Positions 1 through 8,494 of a stretch of DNA of 64,000 nt are shown one piece after another. The notes beneath the pieces are model-generated. The model saw nothing but the letters and a program-made list of their open reading frames with translations. It searched no databases and was not told the origin of the DNA. The DNA is taken from positions 3,906,001 through 3,970,000 of the forward strand of contig NZ_DAJPEN010000001.1 in assembly GCF_025993685.1 (NCBI RefSeq), in the 5' to 3' direction. Each line of letters starts with the position of its first letter. Position 1 is the first letter of the stretch. The position numbers were made by a program, and so were the translations under genes. Source of the stretch: Bacteroides mediterraneensis. Its GTDB lineage: Bacteria > Bacteroidota > Bacteroidia > Bacteroidales > Bacteroidaceae.

Positions 1-691
1 GTAGGCCTTCTGGACTGTTCTCATCACCTTTTGAGGCGGCGGTAGGGTCATCTTTCAAGTGAAGCACGTCGGTAGGAGGATAATATGCGATGATACCATT
101 AATGGAAGGTAGCGTGTCGTTTTTTCCTTCGGAGTCTTTGAGGTAAAGTCCGGTAAATAGAGCTGTATGTGCTCCCGATGAACTTCCCCATACGAAAATG
201 TTATTTGCATCAATGTGATATTTCTCAGCATTCTCTTTCATAAAAAGGACGGCCGAAATGGCGTCGTTACGTTGGGCGGGAAAAACAGCTACATCAGAGG
301 AGCGATATTCTACGATGGCTACTACATATCCACGTTTTGCCATTGCGGAAATCTGAGGCACGTCGACATACAGATTCTGCTTCATCCATGCGGAGCCTCG
401 CACGTAAAGAATGCAAGGGAAAGTTTTGTTAGGTTGGTCATAAGGCTTTGGGTTCACAATCTGCAGTTTTAAGTCTACACCTTCTTTGGTGGCGTACACC
501 ACATCTTTCTGGTAGTTTAACGCATATATTTCTTTTGTTTGGTTAAACAGTTGTACTTTTTTGTTGGTTGGAATTGCCTCAGGAAAGTTTTTGCTGTTAT
601 TTCTTGGGCCATTCTGCGCATTCAAGATTAGTGACAAGGTGCAAAAACCTATACTGATTAGAAATTGTTTTTTATTCATATTTTTCTTCAT
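1..691 (-). CDS. Secreted alpha/beta-hydrolase (esterase/lipase, BD-FAE-like), 3' part beyond the window
   Basis: The reading frame is open from the start codon to the window edge, so only the N-terminal ~230 residues are seen. A hydrophobic N-terminal stretch resembles a signal peptide, followed by an alpha/beta-hydrolase core. Visible motifs are an oxyanion-type strand-loop (LYVRGSAWM, in the place of the usual HGG) near residue 110 and a nucleophile elbow GSSSG (WGSSSGAH) near residue 180. The family hydrolyses carboxyl esters, often acetyl or feruloyl groups on polysaccharides. The substrate cannot be told here. Two in-frame ATGs exist (691 and 679); either could be used. The IS1182 element begins about 200 bp upstream. 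Confidence 0.8.
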   Translation of the reverse strand, partial: MKKNMNKKQFLISIGFCTLSLILNAQNGPRNNSKNFPEAIPTNKKVQLFNQTKEIYALNYQKDVVYATKEGVDLKLQIVNPKPYDQPNKTFPCILYVRGSAWMKQNLYVDVPQISAMAKRGYVVAIVEYRSSDVAVFPAQRNDAISAVLFMKENAEKYHIDANNIFVWGSSSGAHTALFTGLYLKDSEGKNDTLPSINGIIAYYPPTDVLHLKDDPTAASKGDENSPEGL

Positions 692-893
692 TGTTTAGTT
701 TTTGCAAAAATATCATCATCTTATCACATATATTTTTCGTATGGTGCCAAAAGATTGTCATATAATGCCAGTAGTAGAAATTGTCGGTTTTTTGTAACAG
801 TATTTTGGGGGTGATTCTTATGGATGGGAGAGAATGATGATTGGGAATATAAAGGCAGTGGAGAAATTTCCTTTGAAAAGAGTTTGTTGAAAA

Positions 894-917
894 AGAAAAA
901 TGAGGCCGTCTCAAAAT
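894..917 (+). repeat. Left terminal inverted repeat of the IS1182 element
   Basis: This is a 24-bp perfect inverted match to 2692-2715. Its core is GAGGCCGTCTCAAAAT preceded by AGAAAAAT. Confidence 0.85.
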
Positions 918-944
918 GAAATATAATTTGAGATGGCCTTTTTT
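904..944 (+). terminator. Hairpin plus T-run at the IS1182 left end
   Basis: Bases 904-915 (GGCCGTCTCAAA) pair with 927-938 (TTTGAGATGGCC), with one G-U pair, and six Ts follow (939-944). In the plus direction this looks like an intrinsic terminator lying ahead of the transposase gene. It would stop transcription entering from the flank. A second hairpin follows at 962-999 (CGGGCAAG/CTTGCCCG). Confidence 0.65.
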
Positions 945-1050
945 GTGTCTGCAAAAAAAATCGGGCAAGCCCAAACTTCGCTCAGTCAGGACTTGCCCGT
1001 CTCCCTAATTTTTCGTATCTTAGGGAATCAAGCAATATATCCCAAAGATA

Positions 1051-2562
1051 ATGTTTAAAAACTATACCTCCAACGATAATCTGCTTTTACCTCCGTGTTT
1101 AGGCGATTTTATTCCCCAGAACGATCCGGTCCGGGTTGTTCACCGTATCATTGAACAGATCAGCCTGGAAGAACTTTACCGCAAGTACTCCGTCAAAGGC
1201 TGTCCGGCCTACCATCCCCGCATGATGCTGCAGATTCTGGTATATGCCTATCTGCGCAATATCTATTCCAGCCGCCGCATTGAGGAGTTCTGCCGCAATG
1301 ACATCCGCTTCATGTGGCTGACCGGTACCAGGACGCCTGACCACAACACCATCAACCGTTTTCGCAGCAGCCGGCTGAAGGATGTACTCAAGACCGTCTT
1401 CGCCACCATCGTGAAGTTCCTCGTGGCGGAGGGCTTTGTAAGTCTGGACGTGGCCTGCACCGACGGGACGAAGATGGAGGCGAACGCCAACCGTTATACG
1501 TTCGTCTGGGGCAAGTCCATCCACACCCGCATCTCCAGAATTGCGGAACAGCTTGAGGAGATATGGCGGTACGCCGAGTCCGTCACCAAGCAGGAGCTGC
1601 GCGACTCCGCTCCCGTCACTTACCAGGACATCACCCCCGAGAAGGTGGAAAGGGCGCTGGAACAGATACATGAAGCTCTGGAGGGAACGGATGCGGACCG
1701 GAAAGTGAAGGCCAAGGTCCGGCGCGTGAGGAAGGCATGGCCCGAACAGCTGAAGAAATACGAATCCCAGGGAAAGATTCTCGACGGGCGCAACAGCTAC
1801 TCCAAGACAGACCCCGACGCCACGTTCATGCGGATGAAGGAGGACCACATGAGGAACGGGCAGCTCAAGCCCGGATACAACCCGCAGGTCAGTACCAACA
1901 GACAGTTCATCCTGAACTATACCCTCCACCAGTGTGCCGGTGACACCTCCACCTATCCCCTGCACATGGAAGACTTCCATTCCCTGTACGGCAGATATCC
2001 TGACGTGTCCGTCTGTGACGCCGGGTACGGAAGTGAGGAGAACTACCTGTACGCCTTCAGGCACGGCATCGAAACCTTCATAAAGTACAACTATTTCCAC
2101 AAGGAACAGAAAAGGAGCTTCAGGAATGACCCGTTCCTGTCTGCCAACTTCTATTATAATGAAGAAACCGACGGCATGTACTGTCCGATGGGACAGAGGA
2201 TGGAAAGACTCTCCGATGTAAAGCGGACGACAGACAACGGTTTTGTACAGACCATCTCAAGGTACAGGGCACGGAACTGCAAGGGCTGCCCGTTAAGATG
2301 CCGGTGTCACAGAAGCCGGTCGGAAAGGATTGTGCAAGTGAATCATCGGCTGAGAAAAATCAAGGAAAGGGAACGTAAGAAACTCCTCTCTGCGGAAGGT
2401 CTTAAATACCGGAGCCAGCGGCCGCAGGATGTGGAAGCCGTATTTGGAAACCTCAAGAACAACAAGCACTTCAAGAGGTTCCATCTTCGTGGGCTGAAAA
2501 AGGTGGAAATTGAGTTTGGCCTGCTGGCCATAGCGCATAATCTTGCAAAAGTAGCCTCTTAG
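1051..2562 (+). CDS. IS1182-family transposase
   Basis: This 503-residue DDE transposase catalyses transposition of the surrounding element. The N-terminal ~90 residues match the DUF772-type domain (HPRMMLQILVYAYLRNIYSS), followed by the TRTPDHNTINRFR segment typical of IS1182/IS5-like enzymes. A Cys cluster (NCKGCPLRCRC) lies near residue 415. The C-terminal part (DVEAVFGNLKNNKHFKRFHLRG) carries the last catalytic Glu region of the RNase H-like fold. The length is normal for the family and the frame is intact. GC content is visibly higher than in the flanking genes, as expected of a mobile gene. A weak promoter-like box (TATCTTAG, 1016-1023) lies upstream. Confidence 0.93.
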   Translation: MFKNYTSNDNLLLPPCLGDFIPQNDPVRVVHRIIEQISLEELYRKYSVKGCPAYHPRMMLQILVYAYLRNIYSSRRIEEFCRNDIRFMWLTGTRTPDHNTINRFRSSRLKDVLKTVFATIVKFLVAEGFVSLDVACTDGTKMEANANRYTFVWGKSIHTRISRIAEQLEEIWRYAESVTKQELRDSAPVTYQDITPEKVERALEQIHEALEGTDADRKVKAKVRRVRKAWPEQLKKYESQGKILDGRNSYSKTDPDATFMRMKEDHMRNGQLKPGYNPQVSTNRQFILNYTLHQCAGDTSTYPLHMEDFHSLYGRYPDVSVCDAGYGSEENYLYAFRHGIETFIKYNYFHKEQKRSFRNDPFLSANFYYNEETDGMYCPMGQRMERLSDVKRTTDNGFVQTISRYRARNCKGCPLRCRCHRSRSERIVQVNHRLRKIKERERKKLLSAEGLKYRSQRPQDVEAVFGNLKNNKHFKRFHLRGLKKVEIEFGLLAIAHNLAKVAS

Positions 2563-2673
2563 GAGGCTTCTGACGAGGGAAAAACGGTGTAAAACGTGAA
2601 ATCTGTAGAAGGAAACTTGTAAATTCCTTTTTGAGGAAAAATCCAAACGACTTCAATCTGATATGAAACGACA

Positions 2674-2713
2674 GAGGCCATCTCAAGGTTTATTTTGAGA
2701 CGGCCTCATTTTT
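2674..2713 (+). terminator. Hairpin terminator at the IS1182 right end
   Basis: GAGGCCATCTCAA (2674-2686) pairs with TTGAGACGGCCTC (2695-2707) and is followed by ATTTTTC. It overlaps the right terminal repeat and probably ends the transposase transcript, facing away from the tRNA. Confidence 0.7.
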
Positions 2714-2715
2714 CT
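2692..2715 (-). repeat. Right terminal inverted repeat of the IS1182 element
   Basis: This is the perfect 24-bp inverse of 894-917. It ends next to the tRNA-Gln 3' end at 2717. Confidence 0.85.
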
Positions 2716-2716
2716 A

Positions 2717-2789
2717 GTTGGACTACCAGGATTCGAACCTGGACAAACAGAACCAAAACCTGTTGTGCTGCCATTACACCATAGTCCAA
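2717..2789 (-). tRNA. tRNA-Gln (anticodon UUG)
   Basis: Read on the minus strand the sequence folds as a cloverleaf. The acceptor strands are TTGGACT (2789-2783) and AGTCCAA (2724-2718). The T arm is CCAGG TTCGAAT CCTGG. The anticodon arm is ACAGG-UUUUGGU-UCUGU with anticodon UUG. No CCA is encoded. The IS1182 right end starts within about 2 bp of the mature 3' end, so the tRNA's native downstream region has been replaced by the insertion. Confidence 0.92.
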
Positions 2790-2890
2790 ACTTTATGCTG
2801 TTTTCCTCAGAAAACGTTGCAAAGATAAATGTTTTTAGGAATACTTTCCAAATAAATTCTGACTTTTTTTCCGTTTCTGTGGGGAATCCT

Positions 2891-2898
2891 TATCTTTG
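2891..2898 (+). promoter_or_regulatory. -7 box (TATCTTTG) for the tricorn-like protease
   Basis: An exact match to the Bacteroidota -7 consensus TAnnTTTG, about 20 bp before the start codon. A poly-T stretch lies where the -33 element would be. Confidence 0.6.
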
Positions 2899-2917
2899 TT
2901 TTCAAAACCATTTGATT

Positions 2918-5900
2918 ATGATGAAGAAACTATTGTCTGCATTGGTGCTGGGAAGCACAGTGACTTGTGCCATGGCGGTTACCCCGTTGTGGATGCGTGA
3001 CGTGCGAATCTCCCCAGACGGAAAAGAAATTTTGTTTTGTTACAAGGGAGACATCTATAAGGTAGCTTCCAAAGGGGGTGAGGCGGTACAGCTGACTACC
3101 CAGGATTCCTACGAGTCGTCTCCGGTGTGGTCGCCCGATGGCAAGCAGATTGCCTTTGCCAGCGACCGTTTTGGAAATACGGATGTGTTTGTGATGTCGG
3201 CCAACGGAGGTTCGGCTCGCAGACTGACCACTAACTCGGCTTCGGAAATTCCTTCTGCTTTCACACCAGACGGAAAGTACATTGTGTTCTCGGCCAGCAT
3301 TCAGGACCCGGCCAGCAGTGCGTTGTTTCCGACTTCTGCCATGACGGAATTGTATAAGGTACCGGCAGAAGGGGGAAAGACGGAACAGATTTTGGGTACG
3401 CCTGCCGAAATGGTTTGCTTCAATGCAGCGGGCGATAAGTTCCTGTATCAGGACCGGAAAGGGTTTGAGGATGAATGGCGCAAGCATCACACTTCTTCCA
3501 TCACAAGGGATATCTGGATGTACGACATGACTTCGGGCAAGCATACCAACCTGACCAAACGGGCGGGAGAAGACCGTAACCCGGTATTGTCGGCCGATGG
3601 CAAGGAAGTGTTCTTCCTGAGTGAGCGCAACAAAGGTTCGTTTAATGTGTATTCGTTCCCGCTGGATAACCCGGACCAGGTGAAGCCGCTGACTTCTTTC
3701 TCCACACATCCGGTGCGTTTCCTTTCTTTGGGAAGCGACGGTACGCTGTGCTATACGTATAATGGAGAAATTTATACACAGGCTCAAGGTGGAAAACCGG
3801 CAAAAGTAGCTGTTTCACTGACACGCGACGATGAGGATATTCCGGTGACGTTGACCTATACGAGAGGTGCTTCGGAAGCGGTGGTTTCGCCAGACGGCAA
3901 GCAGGTGGCTTTCATTGTGCGCGGAGAGGTGTTCGTGACCTCTGTGGAATATGGTACGACCAAGCAGATTACGCATACGCCGGAAGCGGAAGAGGGACTG
4001 TCTTTCGGAGCAGACAACCGTACGCTGGTATATGCCAGTGAGCGGGAAGGAAACTGGCAGCTTTACAAGGCGGAAATTGAACGGAAAGAGGATTTGAATT
4101 TCCCGAATGCCACTTTGATTAAGGAAGAGGTGCTGTTGCCTTCCAAGACCGTGGAACGGATGTATCCTAAGTTCTCGCCCGATGGCAAGGAGGTGGCTTT
4201 CATTGAAGACCGTATCCGCCTGAAGGTGTTGAACCTCGAAACGAACAAGGTGCGTGAGATTACTGACGGAAGTACGTGGTATGAACTGAGCGGGGGATTC
4301 CATTATGCCTGGTCGCCCGATGGCAAATGGTTTACGCTGGAGTTCATCGGCAACAAGCACGATCCGTATACCGACATCGCTTTAGTCAGTGCCGACGGAA
4401 AAGGAAAACTCGTGAACCTGACCAACAGTGGTTACACCAGCGGTTCGCCGAAATGGACCATGGACGGCAATGCCATCCTGTTCACCACCGAGCGTTACGG
4501 AATGCGTAACCATGCTTCCTGGGGTTCACTGGACGACGTGATGATGGTTTTTGTGAACCAGGATGCCTACGACAAGTACCGCATGAGCAAGGAAGATTAC
4601 GAGTTGCAGAAGGAACTGGAAAAAGAACAGGAGAAGGCTGCGGAAAAGAAAGACGGAAAGAAGGAAGATAAAAAAGAGGATAAAGACAAGAAAGATGAGG
4701 CTGCCAAGGTGAAAGACATCGTAGTGGAACTGGAGGGCATTCAGGACCGTATCGTGCGTCTGACACCGAATTCATCGAGCATTGCTTCGGCCATTCTGTC
4801 CAAGGACGGAGAGAGCTTGTATTATCTGTCGGCTTTCGAACGGGGCTTCGACATGTGGAAACTGGATTTGCGCAAGCGGGAAACGAAACTGTTGCACAAG
4901 ATGGGTTCCGGATGGGCCGACATGGAGATGGACAAAGACGGAAAGAATCTGTTCGTGCTGGGTTCAGGTTCCATGCAGAAGATGGACATGAGCGGGGAGA
5001 AGCTGAAGCCGATTTCTTATCGCGCGGATGTGAAGATGGACTTGGCTGCTGAACGGGCTTACATGTACGATAACATGTGTCGTGAGGAGCAGAAACGTTT
5101 TTATGACGTGAAGATGCACGGAGTAGACTGGAAGGCCATGACGGCCAATTACCGTCGTTTCTTGCCGCATATCAACAACAAATATGATTATGCGGAAATG
5201 CTGAGCGAACTGCTGGGCGAACTGAATGTATCGCACACGGGAGGCCGTTACCGTCCGGGAGCCAAGGAAGCTACCGCCAGTCTGGGATTACTGTATGACT
5301 GGAGTTACACGGGCAAAGGCATGAAGGTGGACGAAGTGGTGGAAAAAGGCCCGTTCGACCGGAAGACGACACAGGTGAAACCGGGTGTGGTGATTGAGAA
5401 GATTGACGGACAGCCGGCCGAGGGGGATTTTGCGGCGTTGCTGAATGGAAAGGCTGGCAAGAAGGTCTTGGTTTCGTTCTACGATCCCCAGTCGAAAGCC
5501 CGTTGGGATGAAGTAGTGAAACCCATCAGCGGCGGAGCCTTGAGTGGCCTGTTGTATGAGCGTTGGGTGAAACAGCGTGCGGCAGATGTGGACAAATGGT
5601 CGAACGGTCGCCTGGGATACGTACATATCGAATCTATGGACGACGGCAGTTTCCGTACCATCTATTCGAATATCCTGGGTAAATACAATAACCGGGAAGG
5701 TATCGTGATTGATACGCGTTTCAACGGAGGAGGCCGTCTGCATGAAGACATCGAAGTGTTGTTCAGCGGACACAAATACCTGACGCAGGTCATCCGCGGC
5801 CGGGAAGCCTGCGACATGCCGAGCCGTCGCTGGAACAAGCCTTCCATCATGTTGCAGTGCGAGGCCAACTATTCGAATGCACACGGCACGCCGTGGGTAT

Positions 5901-6169
5901 ACAAGCACCAAGGAATCGGCAAGCTGGTAGGCGCACCGGTTCCGGGTACGATGACGAGTGTGAACTGGGTACGGATGCAAGATCCGGATTTGATTTACGG
6001 TATTCCAGTCATCGGTTACCGTCTGCCGGACGGCAGTTACCTGGAAAATAAGGAACTGGAGCCGGACATTTATGTGCTGAACGCGCCCGAAACCATTGTG
6101 AAAGGAGAAGATACGCAGTTGAAGGCGGCAGTAGACGAGCTGCTGAAAGAGCTGGATGCGAAGAAATAA
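2918..6169 (+). CDS. Tricorn-like S41 family peptidase, secreted
   Basis: This protein of about 1083 residues has a signal peptide (MMKKLLSALVLGSTVTCAMA). Residues ~30-600 hold many WD40-like/PD40 blade repeats of the SPDGK type. A very charged Lys/Glu linker (near residues 560-600) leads to a PDZ-like domain, then a C-terminal S41 tail-specific protease domain. The likely nucleophile is the Ser in NYSNAHG, near residue 984. Tricorn proteases cut peptides, with the propeller gating access; in Bacteroidota they are predicted to be periplasmic. The ATG pair at 2918/2921 is chosen because the open frame further upstream runs back into the tRNA and promoter, and because the signal peptide begins here. 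The substrate is unknown. Confidence 0.9.
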   Translation: MMKKLLSALVLGSTVTCAMAVTPLWMRDVRISPDGKEILFCYKGDIYKVASKGGEAVQLTTQDSYESSPVWSPDGKQIAFASDRFGNTDVFVMSANGGSARRLTTNSASEIPSAFTPDGKYIVFSASIQDPASSALFPTSAMTELYKVPAEGGKTEQILGTPAEMVCFNAAGDKFLYQDRKGFEDEWRKHHTSSITRDIWMYDMTSGKHTNLTKRAGEDRNPVLSADGKEVFFLSERNKGSFNVYSFPLDNPDQVKPLTSFSTHPVRFLSLGSDGTLCYTYNGEIYTQAQGGKPAKVAVSLTRDDEDIPVTLTYTRGASEAVVSPDGKQVAFIVRGEVFVTSVEYGTTKQITHTPEAEEGLSFGADNRTLVYASEREGNWQLYKAEIERKEDLNFPNATLIKEEVLLPSKTVERMYPKFSPDGKEVAFIEDRIRLKVLNLETNKVREITDGSTWYELSGGFHYAWSPDGKWFTLEFIGNKHDPYTDIALVSADGKGKLVNLTNSGYTSGSPKWTMDGNAILFTTERYGMRNHASWGSLDDVMMVFVNQDAYDKYRMSKEDYELQKELEKEQEKAAEKKDGKKEDKKEDKDKKDEAAKVKDIVVELEGIQDRIVRLTPNSSSIASAILSKDGESLYYLSAFERGFDMWKLDLRKRETKLLHKMGSGWADMEMDKDGKNLFVLGSGSMQKMDMSGEKLKPISYRADVKMDLAAERAYMYDNMCREEQKRFYDVKMHGVDWKAMTANYRRFLPHINNKYDYAEMLSELLGELNVSHTGGRYRPGAKEATASLGLLYDWSYTGKGMKVDEVVEKGPFDRKTTQVKPGVVIEKIDGQPAEGDFAALLNGKAGKKVLVSFYDPQSKARWDEVVKPISGGALSGLLYERWVKQRAADVDKWSNGRLGYVHIESMDDGSFRTIYSNILGKYNNREGIVIDTRFNGGGRLHEDIEVLFSGHKYLTQVIRGREACDMPSRRWNKPSIMLQCEANYSNAHGTPWVYKHQGIGKLVGAPVPGTMTSVNWVRMQDPDLIYGIPVIGYRLPDGSYLENKELEPDIYVLNAPETIVKGEDTQLKAAVDELLKELDAKK

Positions 6170-6212
6170 GGACTGAAATTTCCGGGAGAACTGTCTTTCC
6201 GGACTTACAAAA

Positions 6213-6250
6213 ATGCCGGTTGATTCACAATGAGTCAGCCGGTATTTTTT
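6213..6250 (+). terminator. Intrinsic terminator of the tricorn-like protease gene
   Basis: ATGCCGGTTGA (6213-6223) pairs with TCAGCCGGTAT (6235-6245) through G-U-tolerant pairing and is followed by a T-run. Confidence 0.75.
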
Positions 6251-6291
6251 GTTTTCTGACCTTTATTCCCGAGGTAATTTTATCTCATGCC

Positions 6292-6379
6292 AGTACTCCC
6301 TTGGCAATACTCCAGTACTTCCTTGAAAGTACTAAAGTACTGCTTAGGGAGTACTGCAGTACTGACCTGAAAGTACTGG
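6292..6379. repeat. Array A: four tandem 22-bp units of AGTACT-N8-AGTACT-N2
   Basis: AGTACT starts at 6292, 6314, 6336 and 6358 (exact 22-bp steps). A second copy starts 14 bp later in each unit, at 6306 (as AATACT), 6328, 6350 and 6372. Seven of eight words are exact. The eight-base spacers (cccttggc, tccttgaa, gcttaggg, gacctgaa) and two-base linkers (cc, aa, gc, gg) vary. The array lies between the convergent protease and tyrS genes, flanked by a terminator on each side. Its function is unknown. Confidence 0.9.
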
Positions 6380-6396
6380 CAGACTTCAAGACACAA

Positions 6397-6432
6397 GAAA
6401 GGCTGCCCCCAATTGAAGTGAGACAGCCTTTC
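6397..6432 (-). terminator. Terminator hairpin downstream of tyrS
   Basis: GAAAGGCTG (6397-6405) pairs with CAGCCTTTC (6424-6432). It lies about 20 bp beyond the tyrS stop and may work in both directions. Confidence 0.65.
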
Positions 6433-6453
6433 GTTATCTTTTTCTGAAAGAAT

Positions 6454-7746
6454 TTATTTGGCGATTACCAGATAATAGTTTTTCTTTCCGCGCTGTACGA
6501 GCAGGTATTTTTCATCCAGCAGGTCGGCTGCGGTGATTTCCTGGTCGAAAGCAGCCAGTTTTTCTTTGTTCAGAGAAACGCCACCGCCTTGAACCAGCTT
6601 ACGCATTTCACCTTTTGACGGGAAGATGGCCGCTTTTTCGGTAAACAAATCTACCGCCTTGATACCGGCTTCGATATCCGTCTTGGATACCTCGAATTGA
6701 GGAACCCCTTCAAATACAGAGAGCAGGGTATCTTCGTCCAGTCTCTTCAGGGCTTCGGAAGTGGCTTTTCCAAACAGGATGCCAGAGGCTTCCACTGCCG
6801 CATTGTAGTCGGCTTCCGAGTGAACCATGATGGTCACTTCCTTGGCCAGACGTTTCTGGAGCACGCGTGCTTCAGGAGCTTGTTCGTGTTCGGCAATCAG
6901 GCCTTCGATTTCTTCCTTGCTCAGGGAAGTGAAAATCTTGATATAGCGTTTGGCATCTTCGTCGCTTACGTTCAGCCAGAACTGATAGAACTTGTAAGGA
7001 GAAGTATAACGGGGATCCAGCCAGATGTTTCCCGATTCGGTCTTTCCGAATTTGCCGCCGTCGGCTTTTGTAATCAGCGGGCAAGTCAGGGCAAACACTT
7101 CTCCTCCGTTGGTACGGCGGATCAGTTCGGCACCTGTGGTGATGTTTCCCCACTGGTCGGAGCCACCCAGCTGCAGCTTGCAGTTCTTGGTTTCATACAG
7201 ATGCAGGAAATCGTATCCTTGTAACAGCTGGTAAGTAAATTCTGTGAAAGAAAGACCGTCGCGGGCTTCTCCGTTCAGACGTTTCTGTACGGATTCCTTT
7301 GCCATCATGTAGTTCACGGTGATGTGTTTTCCTACGGTGCGGGCGAAATCCAGGAAAGAGAAGTCTTTCATCCAGTCGTAGTTGTTTACCAGTTCTGCAC
7401 GGTTCGGGGCATCCGATTCAAAATCGAGGAATTTGCCCAACTGCTTCTTGATACACTCCTGATTGTGGCGCAGGGTTTCCTCGTCCAGCAAGTTACGTTC
7501 CTGCGACTTGCCTGAAGGGTCTCCAATCATACCAGTGGCACCACCTACCAGTGCCAACGGCTTGTGGCCGCAGCGTTGGAAATGACGCAACATCATCACG
7601 CCACACAGGTGACCGATATGCAACGAGTCGGCTGTAGGGTCAATACCCAGGTAAGCCGTTACCATTTCCTTCTTCAGCAGTTCTTCTGTTCCTGGCATCA
7701 TGGTATGTATCATTCCACGCCATCTTAGTTCATCTACAAAATTCAT
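6454..7746 (-). CDS. tyrS: Tyrosine--tRNA ligase
   Basis: This class I aminoacyl-tRNA synthetase charges tRNA-Tyr in the cytoplasm. At 430 residues it is the usual bacterial TyrRS length. The HIGH motif is at residues 43-46 (SLHIGHLCG). The KMSKS-type loop appears as KFGKT near residue 232, the form seen in bacterial TyrRS. A C-terminal S4-like RNA-binding region is suggested by the final ~70 residues. It stands alone, with its own promoter box upstream and a terminator downstream. Confidence 0.97.
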   Translation of the reverse strand: MNFVDELRWRGMIHTMMPGTEELLKKEMVTAYLGIDPTADSLHIGHLCGVMMLRHFQRCGHKPLALVGGATGMIGDPSGKSQERNLLDEETLRHNQECIKKQLGKFLDFESDAPNRAELVNNYDWMKDFSFLDFARTVGKHITVNYMMAKESVQKRLNGEARDGLSFTEFTYQLLQGYDFLHLYETKNCKLQLGGSDQWGNITTGAELIRRTNGGEVFALTCPLITKADGGKFGKTESGNIWLDPRYTSPYKFYQFWLNVSDEDAKRYIKIFTSLSKEEIEGLIAEHEQAPEARVLQKRLAKEVTIMVHSEADYNAAVEASGILFGKATSEALKRLDEDTLLSVFEGVPQFEVSKTDIEAGIKAVDLFTEKAAIFPSKGEMRKLVQGGGVSLNKEKLAAFDQEITAADLLDEKYLLVQRGKKNYYLVIAK

Positions 7747-7789
7747 CGAATGAAATTCTTAGTTTAACATATTTATTTAATAATTGAAG

Positions 7790-7797
7790 CAAAAGTA
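7790..7797 (-). promoter_or_regulatory. -7 box (TACTTTTG) for tyrS
   Basis: A match to TAnnTTTG on the minus strand with an ATTG-like -33 element about 20 bp upstream. The leader to the tyrS ATG would be about 40 nt. Confidence 0.6.
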
Positions 7798-7823
7798 CGA
7801 CACTTTCTCTGAATAACCAATTT

Positions 7824-8483
7824 TTAGCGGTTAAAAAAGAGACGGTTAGCATTTTCGTTGAGGGCTTTGATGAGGCTTTCTACAGTCGTTCCACGCACGG
7901 AGGCGACTTCGGAATAGAAGCTCTGGAAATCGATGTTTTCTTCATCGCTTTCCAGCAGCAATCTTTCTACCGGTACGGCAGACAAGGCTTTTTCCTGGTA
8001 TTTCTTTCCGAAGGAGAGATAAAATCCATGCCGGAGCAAGTCTTCAGCCAGTTCTTTCTTTCCTCTGAATCCGTGGATAATCCAGGGTTGCGCAGGACGG
8101 TGTTTCTTTTGGAATGCCAGAAGTTCTGTTGTAGCCTTGACAGCATGAATAAGTAAGGGGAAACGGTACTTTTCGGATAATGCAATGGCTGCCTGAAAAG
8201 CTTCCTGTTGCAGCGGAAGAGGAACATCGCACAGCTTGTCAAGTCCTGCTTCTCCCACGGCTACTATCCGTGGGTCGGACGAAAGGCAGTGTTCCATCCA
8301 GTTTGTTTGTAATGGAAGGTTCTCTGCGGACAGGTACCAGGGATGGAGGCTGACAGAGAGGTACTTGGCTTGTTGGAAAATCACAGAGGCCGATTCCATC
8401 ATGCTGCAGCTGAGAATGGAGGTGGTCTGTGCGTCGGATGTCAAGTGATGGGTGTGTGCGTCGAAAAAAGGAGTCTCAACCAT
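7824..8483 (-). CDS. TatD family metal-dependent hydrolase
   Basis: This 219-residue protein is short for TatD, whose members are usually 250-265 residues. The N-terminal HxH metal motif (FDAHTHH) is near residue 9. The GEAGLDK motif supplying a metal-bridging Glu lies near residue 77, and further His positions follow (LLIHA, WIIHGF). The family includes 3'-5' DNA exonucleases and deaminase-like hydrolases; this compact Bacteroidota subtype is uncharacterised as far as I know. It ends with a conserved-looking SDEENIDF segment. The next gene, yidD, is 11 bp upstream, so co-transcription with rnpA-yidD is likely. Confidence 0.88.
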   Translation of the reverse strand: MVETPFFDAHTHHLTSDAQTTSILSCSMMESASVIFQQAKYLSVSLHPWYLSAENLPLQTNWMEHCLSSDPRIVAVGEAGLDKLCDVPLPLQQEAFQAAIALSEKYRFPLLIHAVKATTELLAFQKKHRPAQPWIIHGFRGKKELAEDLLRHGFYLSFGKKYQEKALSAVPVERLLLESDEENIDFQSFYSEVASVRGTTVESLIKALNENANRLFFNR

Positions 8484-8494
8484 AAAGCAGAAGA

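Larger units (their letters stand above)
894..2715 (+). mobile_element. IS1182-family insertion sequence, apparently complete
   Basis: One transposase gene lies between terminal inverted repeats that match perfectly for 24 bp (894-917 and 2692-2715). The element is about 1.82 kb. No convincing target-site duplication is seen in the flanks, so the outer boundary is known only to within a base or two. The right end stops about 2 bp from the 3' end of tRNA-Gln. Both ends can fold into terminator-like hairpins, described separately. The transposase frame is uninterrupted, so the copy may be active. Confidence 0.85.

Noticed and set aside
215..472. 85-codon plus-strand frame inside the esterase gene
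   Set aside because: It is a shadow of the minus-strand esterase, whose hydrolase motifs are clear.
1099..2100. Long open frame antisense to the IS1182 transposase (333 codons)
   Set aside because: It is a mirror of the GC-rich transposase gene, has no recognisable domain and no promoter.
2765..2917. N-terminal extension of the tricorn-like protease
   Set aside because: It would overlap the tRNA-Gln gene and the promoter box; the signal peptide starts at 2918.
2930..3787. Long open frame antisense to the tricorn-like protease
   Set aside because: It has no family features; the plus-strand gene has a signal peptide, repeats and a full protease domain.
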